This document shows, in pieces, positions 56,204 to 64,000 of a stretch of DNA of 64,000 nt; the stretch's first letter is position 1, and each line of letters opens with the position of its first letter. Position numbers and translations under genes: made by a program. The stretch covers positions 434,001-498,000 of the forward strand of contig JARVKI010000002.1 in the NCBI GenBank assembly GCA_036674765.1, in the 5' to 3' direction. Source of the DNA: Seiridium cupressi. Lineage: Eukaryota > Ascomycota > Sordariomycetes > Amphisphaeriales > Sporocadaceae. The notes under the pieces were generated by a model that had not been told where the DNA came from, searched no databases, and saw only the letters and a program-made list of their open reading frames with translations.

Positions 56204-57579
56204 TTACTGAAGAAAGTCCCAGGCAGCCACTGCGTGTACCTTTGTCATCTGCACGAACTCGTCAATGGAGGCGAATTCGTTGACCGCAGCCACTTTTCGA
56301 GCACAGATTAGCCCCGAAATGAATCATGCAACAACACGGTCAAGAAACTCACTACTGAAGGGGCTGCAGCCGTAGGCGTACGCAGGAATGTCGGCATATC
56401 TATAATGCTTGCAATCCGTAGCCCCCATGGACGGAACAAGCGTAGGAGCATAGTCAAGTACGATCTTCTCTGCGTTTTCCGTGAGAATTGAAATCATTGG
56501 GTGACTTATAGACGAGAAGCTTGACGGGTTGCTCGCTGCCTCCTGCTTCTTGATCTCGATATTGGCCTCCTTGTATCGCGAGATGATGGATTCAAGCAGT
56601 TCCAGGACCTCCTCGGCTTTCAAGCCGATGGGTAGTCTAATATCCAGCGTGAACTCGCAGGTGTCGGGGATCACGTTGACAGCGATTCCACCTTTTATAG
56701 TGCCAACGTTGACTGTTGGACGAGCGATGATGGTTGACGTGCCTGGTCCCATGGCCCGGTCAACAGCTGCCAAGACCTTCGGGTCCTTCAAATGACGTGC
56801 AATATCGGGGGGGATGTTCACATCCATCGACTCCACAGCTTCGATGACTTCGCCCAAAAAGGCTGCCGCTGTTCGGATAGCTCCCTTGCTACGAAACGAT
56901 TGGTAACAGCGCAATAGTAACAAGCCAATACGAACCTTAGATTGAGATAAGCGCCATGTGCACCCCTGGTCCTCACAATTCCCTCCAATCGTAGGGTTCC
57001 CTTCTCAGAGAAACGGATGGTCCTGCCCGTCGGTTCAGCGGTGAGCATTACATCACCACCCCATCTGGCCTTATCCTGCTGAAGCAGATACTTGGTGCCC
57101 CATTTTCCACCCGTCTCTTCATCCGCCACGGCACACAGAGCGATACTTCCCTTCAAATGCTCTCTCCTCTCGTAGAGGTGCGCATACGCGATGATCAGAG
57201 ATGCCATGCCGGACTTCATATCTACCACTCCTCGTCCATGAATGCGTCCGTCGGCTCTGTCTCCCGACCACGGGTCCCTTTCCCAACCCGACGTATTACT
57301 ACCGACAGGAAAGACATCGGTGTGGCCGTTCAATACAACCCGAGGTCCTGAACCCTTCCCACCTTGAAACTCGCTGACAAGGTTTGCGCAACCGGGCTTT
57401 GAGGTAATGAGCTCGTAAGGGATCTTCTTGCTCGACAGATAGTCAGCCAGCACAGAAGCCGCTGCCGTGGTGTCCCCTGGAGGATTTGGCGAGGCTGCTT
57501 TTACAAGTGCCTGGAGCAGACTAATATGGCCCTCCTTGCTGGATTCCAAGGCGTCGATCAATGACTGTTTGGCGGCCAT
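56204..57579 (-). CDS. M20-family metallopeptidase/deacylase (ArgE/DapE type)
   Basis: Three exons: 56936-57579, 56353-56888 and 56204-56292; phases agree and the product is 422 residues, normal for the family. These two-metal hydrolases remove acyl groups from, or cleave, small amide substrates (acetylornithine deacetylase, succinyl-diaminopimelate desuccinylase, carboxypeptidase-like). Visible metal ligands: LNGHTDVFPVG (His and Asp), GRGVVDMKSGMAS (bridging Asp), ADEETGGKWGTKYLL (catalytic and metal Glu pair), and the C-terminal His in TKVHAVAAWDFL region or HYRYAD. The dimerisation domain lies between (RTRGAHGAYLNL, NVIPDTCEFTLDIRLP). The start is set at the Met of MAAKQSL. An upstream in-frame Met at 57675 would add 32 residues with no targeting character. 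The substrate is not predictable. Confidence 0.88.
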
Positions 57580-58929
57580 GTTGCCTGTTTTATTGGGCGT
57601 GAAGCTTTCGGAATGAGGTCTTGTTGGTGGGTGATTATTCCAACCTGGCTTAAGTAAAAAGTGCCGTTTTTTCATGACCTTTAACTCAGTGCTTCCAATA
57701 CTCTGACTGAGTCATCCGGCGTGCCTGTATCGCAAGCCGAGTAGAACTATGATGTCCCATCTGTATGATTTCGGCGTCTTCGGCTTCGGCTTCAAGCCGC
57801 GCTGTCGCATTGATCACTTGTCAGCCATTCGACGTTTGACGCAAGGGCATCCAACTTCGCACTTCATGACTCTTCACTAAGCCGACCGTCCAGTTGCGTT
57901 GCTCAATACTGGGTGGAACCTGCAATTGCTTTGCATTGGATTTCAGGGTGTTGGGTGCAAAGCCTCGCCCATTACGGATTGCGGTCCAGAATCGAAGCGC
58001 CCCACAATATCAGCGCTTGGTTCCTTATGCTCTGTTGTAGCCCTGGCTAAGCGCAGGAACGATCGTGGCACGCGCGCTCTATATCAAAATTTGGGTATGA
58101 GTTTAAGTGACAAGAAATTACTAATATCTGATTTTGAGAACATTCAAGATTTTTAGCATCGATAGGCTCGAAATCCTGATCTCATCAAATGGGCTGCTAG
58201 CAGGGACTTTGCTTCCTTTTTCTTTCCTTTTGAGAAACTATTGCCTATCATATGGGCACACTTCTGATGTGAAGCTTGACAAGGAATCCAATCTGACAGG
58301 TTTATAAGTAGGATTCAATGGCATGAAATGTAGTAGATGTATACGTAGTTAGAGCCGGCACACGGCTCGAGCGCTGCTCGTGAACCACCTGGCCCAGTCA
58401 TAGCATTGCACCCACCAATCCGTAAGCACACACGACGAGGATGGTGCGTAGCAGAACAATTAACGGTCGAGGAGCCTCTCTGTCTCCAAGGACAGAGGAT
58501 TTACTTTCTTCTTCCGAAATAACGAAACGAGCGCGGGTGACTTGGCGGCGGAAGCAACGCAGCTGGCTCCGCTGAGCTTACCGATACGGTATCCGGACAT
58601 TTATGCTCCGCAAGACCAGGATGCGACGGTCGATTGGGCACACCAAACTTGCGAGTAATGGTCAACATGAAGGATTCTATTCGGTACCCTCCCCACATCA
58701 TGGTTCTATGCAGTCGTAACAAGGCAATCGCGCATCCATGATTGGCGGGTATTATTGTCTTGGCTATGGGTAGCCAGGAGTGGCATGATCGCATGTGGCG
58801 GTCCGGTGTTCAGGTACTATAGACTCTCGGTACTACGTGAAGATCGATATAAAGTCTGCTGAGTTCCCCGGTAATAAGATTGAGGCTGATCGTGCCGTCG
58901 TTACTTCCAACGCTCTCAATATATGCAAG
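57580..58929. other. Intergenic, divergent promoters
   Basis: It separates the M20 gene (minus) from the LPMO gene (plus), so it should hold both promoters. Small frames (57899-58156, 58501-58794) are unsupported. Confidence 0.45.
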
Positions 58930-60212
58930 ATGCGGTCTCAAGCATTTTTCGCACTCGCCGCCGGTCTCGCTACCACCACCGCCCACACCATCTTTGTTCA
59001 GCTCGAGAGCGGTGGCACGACCTATGATGTGTCTTACGGGATCCGTGACCCATCTTATGTATGTATAATTGACGTCTTAAGCTTTCGGTATCCCCATGTT
59101 ACTCCAGGCAAACATATGAACCACAGAGGGACCAACAGAAATGTTCTCTTCGCCCATGGCAATTGAAGGCTGACTTTCCCATCAGGATGGGCCAATTACA
59201 GATGTTACTTCGGACGATTTAGCTTGCAACGGAGGCCCAAATCCGACTACAGCTTCGCCTTGTCAGTTATATGTTCCCTACCTACTAGCAACCTTCCTCT
59301 CTCTGCGCTCTCTATCTCATCTATTATACAATGGCGCACATATCACATGGTCAGTGCCGCCGGGGATGAATGCGCACGGATCGGATGGTCCGTGCGTAGA
59401 AACCATGGTCACCTGACCGTGACAGAAGGGGAAGTCAACAAGAAAACAACAACTAATGTGAGGTTTCTTATTAGATATCATCGATGTTACCGCTGGGTCC
59501 ACCGTGAGCGCAGTGTGGCGTCACACTTTAACTTCAAGTGCGGACGATGTGATCGACAGCTCGCACCTGGGGCCTACACTCGCCTATCTGAAGAAGGTCG
59601 ACGACGCGACGACTGACACCGGTATTGGCGATGGTTGGTACGTTTTGACACCATCTCATCTCGTATGATTATCCTCTGACTTTCACGATAGGTTTAAGAT
59701 CTATGAAGATGGGTACACCAACGGCGTATGGGGCACGACTAATGTGATCAACAATGCGGGAGAACAAGAGATTCCCATCCCCGACTGTATCGAGGACGGC
59801 GAGTATCTCCTAAGGGCCGAGATGATTGCCCTTCACGCCGCGAGCTCGTCGCAAGGAGCCCAACTATATGTCAGTATTACCACTTGCGATCACAGGCTCG
59901 ACACTAACATAAACCAGATGGAATGCGCTCAGATCAGTATCAGCGGCGGTAAAGGCACAGTTTCGCCTACAACGTACTCTATTCCTGGTATCTATTCCGT
60001 AAGTCTATCCAAAAATGATATTCCTATCTCGAAGTCCTTTGGACTAACTGCAATTACAACAGGCGACCGATCCAGGCTTGCTTATCAACATCTACTCCAT
60101 GACAAGCTCTAGCACTTACACCATCCCAGGTAGGACTCGCTTATCGTCTCCCAGTATGTCGTAAAGCTAACCCGAGCTCACAGGCCCTGAGGTCTTCACA
60201 TGCGCAGCATAA
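58930..60212 (+). CDS. Secreted AA9 lytic polysaccharide monooxygenase (formerly GH61)
   Basis: Seven exons: 58930-59058, 59186-59261, 59475-59637, 59692-59869, 59918-59998, 60063-60129 and 60184-60212; all phases close and the product is 240 residues. AA9 enzymes are copper enzymes that oxidatively cut cellulose or hemicellulose outside the cell. The signal peptide ([18 protein letters not shown]) is followed directly by His-19, which becomes the mature N-terminal histidine of the copper brace. The second brace histidine is in [10 protein letters not shown], and the axial Tyr and nearby Gln are in GAQLYMECAQI. Other family blocks are [38 protein letters not shown] and [19 protein letters not shown]. 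No cellulose-binding module follows; the protein ends at PEVFTCAA. The second intron is long (213 nt). The gene is intact and convergent with a zinc-cluster regulator. Such genes are usually carbon-regulated, which is inferred. Confidence 0.92.
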
Positions 60213-60560
60213 AGGAATTCCTTCAATAATTGCTAAAATGTGGAAGGTCACGGCGCCCGAGTCTTGTTTTCGGATTGTGCCGTCTTGGCGGCCTGTTTAT
60301 GTTGATCATACATTCGAATCCGGCTATGACCGAGTGACAGGGTAGGCACATAGATTGATGCCAGGGATTTAAGCACATTCATCTCAACATTATGCAAGCA
60401 CGAGGCGCAGCCAAAGTACCAAGTGACGCGTAAGATTCCGCCTATTAAGCATAAATTAAGCTTGAACTGTGTCAAGTTCAGCGATGGAACTGGTGCCTCC
60501 CAGGAATGCTCAGTAGGTCAGCTACGCCGTCAGATATGTGATATGTCAATGTATCCTTCT
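60213..60560. other. Intergenic between convergent genes
   Basis: 3' flanks of the LPMO and the regulator. Nothing specific is seen. Confidence 0.45.
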
Positions 60561-62427
60561 TCAGAATACGATAAAATCTTCCCTGCCCTGAAAATAATCA
60601 TCCCACTTTACTCGACTATTGTGTGCTCTTTCGGCGTCTATACCCCACTTGACTTCTAATTCGTTCACAACGCCTATGGGGCCTAAAGTTCCCAAAGCCT
60701 GACTGAGCGCGGAAAAGCCATTCGTAACAAAGTCCCGCAGGTGGGTGTTCATAGGATGAGTCTCCATGCCCAGAATGAAGAGGGGCCACATTATAAGCTT
60801 CCCAATCTGGTGCATAGTAACTGGATCCGAGAAGACTGGAGTCAGGGCACCGTAGAGTATCTCAAAAGTCTCTTGTCGGAGAGCATCAACGCTAATGCTA
60901 AATTTCTCCGGCAGAAACTGTGATGGGTCTTCTTCGGAATCAATAACCAGCGTGCGGAGTGTATATAGCAATGTCGAGGCACGATACATTACTCCGATAC
61001 CAAGCCACATTTCCCCAACGGATTTCTGAAGTTGATCTGTCGAAGGAGACGATGCTGTGCTTGACTGGCCCTCAGATGATGATGAAGAGGTAGAGATTGT
61101 CTGAGGACTGATGTGCCCGTCACTGAAACCGACCTCTTTACCACTCGTCGACCAACCATTGAAGTACTGCATCCTGGAGGAGTATTCGGTTGGAGAGAAA
61201 GATAGTACCTTTTCAATGGCCATTTTCGTACCGGCTTTTCTTCTTCCAGCGAGCTCTGATCGGTTTTCAATTGACCGTAGGTAGTTCACCAAGCTTATTA
61301 CTCTGAATAGAACATCAGGGACGGGGATGCATGTGGTTGCAACATATTGTAGGACACCTGGTTCGATCTCCCAGTAATGCATTGCCATTTGACACGCTAC
61401 TGGCATGTCGGAGTGGGTAGATGATGTGGTCGTTGAGCCTATCACATCGATCCTAAAATGCGTTTAAGCTTCGTCCAAGGATCGAATAGAGTTGAACTTA
61501 CAACATGAAGAAAGTCAACACGGGCTTAAAGTATGGGTTTCCGGTAATAACCTTCTTCAAACCTCCCCTCAGCTGGATGATCCTCCTCGCGCCCTCAAGA
61601 TGCGCCCTCCATTCGGTATAAGCAGATGCTTGGATCTATAACTGTTAGCGAATGTACCCTCGGGCATTGTGAGAGGAGTGCCGTACCGAAGCGACCATAA
61701 GGGACAAAACACACAGGAGCGTGGAATCACTGATCTGCTGGTCTGGCAAGCTTAATTGCTGGTTCAATCCTTGCAGAGCTTCGACGCGAAGCTGAAAAAC
61801 GCTTTCATCTCTCTGCACGAGCGCAGAAGAGGTGGGCTCGGGCCCATGAGACATGAGTCTATGGAAACTCGCCACGGAGACGAGAACTTTGACGTATATT
61901 TCAGGTAATCTGTCGGGGCTTTGCAAATTGACCAGATTCACTTTGTATGGATTAAAATGATTTTCGAGCGAAACGAGGTCGGGACAGATCATTTGGTTGA
62001 CTGTAATTATCTTAGCTGCAAAAATCGCAGCGTTACAAGAGTCGTACGTACAATAATCAAGTCCCTCGAAGATCATCTGTGCCTTGCGATAAAGGGCCTC
62101 TGATGGCTGATTGAAGATGGGTGATCGTCTGGCCGTCGGCTCCAGAATCTGGTCCGAAGTGAACTCTGCCAGTTCCGAGTCCGAACCCAGATCTTCTAAG
62201 CTCTTACTAGAGTCTGGAGTATCGGCATCGTGGCCTGGATTGCGACTGCCACCCGGTACAACCTCTACGTCGTCATAGCCAGCGCATTCGACGCCGTAGC
62301 GCTTGCACGTTAAACATGCTGGGTAGCTGCCGTCACACACGAGGCCATCTCCTCGACGGCGACAAGACCAGCATTGAGGAGGTCGGACCTGGAGCATCGG
62401 GTCCGAACGCTGCGAGCATATCTTCAA
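60561..62427 (-). CDS. Zinc-cluster transcription regulator (Fungal_trans_2 type)
   Basis: Three exons: 61687-62427, 61502-61635 and 60561-61452; phases agree and the product is 588 residues. The zinc motif is near the N terminus (about residues 19-46): CWSC, then VCDGSYPAC, LTCKRYGVEC and AGYDD. This is a Zn2Cys6 cluster, but the spacing between the second and third cysteine is eight residues (RRRGDGLV) instead of the normal six. Helical blocks typical of the Fungal_trans_2 domain follow (VLVSVASFHRLMSHG, LLCVLSLMVASV, EWRAHLEGARRIIQLRGG), with a Ser-rich insertion (STSSSSSEGQSSTASS) before the last third (LRTLVIDSEEDPSQF, MWPLFILGMETH). A second Met at residue 11 could be the start. Targets are unknown; it ends 348 bp from the LPMO gene, tail to tail, which is weak evidence of a link. 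Confidence 0.85.
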
Positions 62428-63713
62428 GTCTGTCAGGAGGAGGGCGCGCGCGATGAGCGGGCTCTGCTGGGTGTTTTCGTGTGATGGAATCTTTAAATAG
62501 CACCTGAAGGATAACGGCTGCCGTCAAAACAAGGCCCTGGAGGAGGGGCTATCAGTTTGCAGCTTAGGCGCCAAGACAACAAGGCGGGATGCGGTTTAGC
62601 TGGTGATCCATTCTGCAGGGGTTCAGTCCATTCAAGACGCCCGTTCGACAAGCCTATCAAGCCTCTCAAGCCTTACCTGATCTCGATGCTCTTAATAAAC
62701 CTGGATCAGGAGACGGGTTTAGGGCATCGTCAGCCAGTATCTCCCTCAGAGGACAGGGGGATTCTCGGCGGCACCCTGCAATCCGCAAATGTGTGCTCCA
62801 ACTGATGCAATCTCAGGTTACGCTGCAGAAATCCTGTCAATGTATCAATCTTGGCTTGCATGGAGCCATTGCTTGTGAGATTGAGATGCTCGTCTGAGCA
62901 CCTGGCACGTGTCTGGACGAGGTCCCTTGCACGCCACCACAGTTCGTGTAACGATCATGTACCCATCGGCTCGGGACAGAGCCAGATCAGTTCAGGGAAG
63001 GGCCATACGATAAATACTTACTCGTAGATGTATCGCACCGGATTTTTCTTCTAGCATCCATATGCTATATGTACCTAGGGACAAGAACGGGCACATGGAG
63101 GCAGCGTTGAAGCAGGTGGGAATTAAATCCAGCCTCGAGAGCCTCAGCTCACAGGGCAAGGTCAATGCGACCCTGTCGTATACCCGTCTATAGGCTCCCA
63201 TAAGTTCTTCCCAATGACCAATCCTCGCTCATTGAAATCAGCTGTAGAGACAAGAGTGGGTGCAGTCCCAGCCATTCAGAGGGCCCTCCCTAGGGACCAG
63301 AACAGCCTTTCTGCCTCGTCAGAGGTAATGCTCTTAATATATAGTTAGTCTAGAGTGGTCTACTATTTCCGGTCGAATTTCCATCAATACGCTATGCTTC
63401 TTCAGCACGGCCACTGCCGTCTGGATGATTTTTGAATTTATCGCAACCATCGAGTCAAGATCGATGGGCCTGGTTGTTGAAAACACGCTCCTCCCATGAA
63501 TAAGCTATATTGTACCATTTTATCCTAAACTCGTATGTAGCACTTCGTCAGGAGTTTTGCAGGTGCAAATAGAAAAGCAGTCCGAACTGTTCTGCATGAA
63601 ATCGATTCGTGGTCAATCTGCTATTTCCTTTTTCACTCTAGCTACTACCGTACTATTTTTGACACGTGGTGAGAGGCGCGAGGTCACTGGCGGCAAGCCT
63701 CTCCAACCGTACT
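62428..63713. other. Intergenic
   Basis: Promoter of the regulator (minus) and 3' flank of the M24 peptidase. A 69-codon minus frame at 62992-63201 and others have no motif. No gene is supported. Confidence 0.4.
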
Positions 63714-64000
63714 CTAGGGCTCATAAGGACCTTTGGCCCTGATACCTGTCAACAGCTCTGCTTCACCATTCTCTTTGACCAGATAGATGTCCTCATGGCG
63801 AACACCGAACTTTCCCTCGATATAGATACCTGGCTCATTCGCAAAAGTCATTCCAGGCTGCAGCAGCACACCCTTGTTCCATTTGTTGAGATACGGCGAC
63901 TCGTGGGCTTTGATACCAATTCCATGGCCAACACGATGCGTAAACCCGAATCCGTACCCTGAGTCCTCGATGACCTTCCGGGCAGCAAGATCTACGCTTG
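63714..64000 (-). CDS. M24-family metallopeptidase (Xaa-Pro aminopeptidase/dipeptidase-like), C-terminal part
   Basis: The gene enters from beyond the window; only its last 95 codons are present, ending at a TAG (63714-63716). They contain FGFTHRVGHGIGIKAHESPYL (metal-binding His and the HGIG block), FANEPGIYI (metal-binding Glu) and GVRHEDIYLV (second Glu). These are the last ligands of the pita-bread fold of creatinase/Xaa-Pro peptidases. The tail ends GIRAKGPYEP. Which member it is (cytosolic Xaa-Pro aminopeptidase P, prolidase, or a secreted variant) cannot be told from this fragment. Confidence 0.85.
   Translation of the reverse strand, partial: SVDLAARKVIEDSGYGFGFTHRVGHGIGIKAHESPYLNKWNKGVLLQPGMTFANEPGIYIEGKFGVRHEDIYLVKENGEAELLTGIRAKGPYEP

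Overview
The window looks like nuclear DNA of a filamentous ascomycete (Pezizomycotina), most like Eurotiales by its gene content; that placement is inference. The evidence is genes interrupted by short introns (about 45-75 nt, GT..AG, with CTAAC/CTGAC-like branch sites), single genes with their own spacers rather than operons, and typical fungal families: three zinc-cluster regulators, a NACHT receptor-like protein, an AA9 polysaccharide monooxygenase and GATOR1/Lst4 subunits. Exon models were assembled by eye from frame, phase and splice sites.

Left part (1-29.5 kb) is housekeeping and vacuole-related. It holds an Lst4/FNIP-like TORC1 regulator (minus), a 6.2 kb stretch with no recognisable gene, a seven-exon vacuolar-type zinc/cation diffusion facilitator (minus), a short-chain dehydrogenase with a mitochondrial-like leader, the large GATOR1 subunit Iml1 (plus), a vacuolar Ca2+/H+ exchanger (plus) and a second short-chain dehydrogenase. 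Lst4 and Iml1 act on opposite arms of Rag/Gtr GTPase control of TORC1.

Middle part (29.9-40.2 kb) is accessory and partly decayed. It holds a 235 bp element with 16 bp perfect terminal inverted repeats, a zinc-cluster regulator that has lost one metal-binding cysteine, an unidentified three-exon reading frame, a Prp43-like DEAH helicase pseudogene broken by stops and frameshifts but followed by an intact unknown coding segment, low-complexity DNA, and a small RRM protein.

Right part (40.8-64 kb) holds an MFS (DHA1-type) transporter convergent with a fructosamine-3-kinase-like protein. These are followed by a 1,644-residue receptor-like protein (alpha/beta hydrolase, NACHT, WD40-like propeller), a zinc-cluster regulator whose zinc motif is split by a GC-AG intron, and a basic orphan protein. 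Then come an M20 metallopeptidase, a secreted AA9 LPMO convergent with another zinc-cluster regulator, and the C-terminal end of an M24 (Xaa-Pro) peptidase running off the window.

The strongest candidate for an unusual system is the hydrolase-NACHT-propeller gene at 44515-49876, which has the architecture of fungal NLR proteins linked to non-self recognition and regulated cell death. No tRNA, rRNA, CRISPR array or complete transposase was seen.
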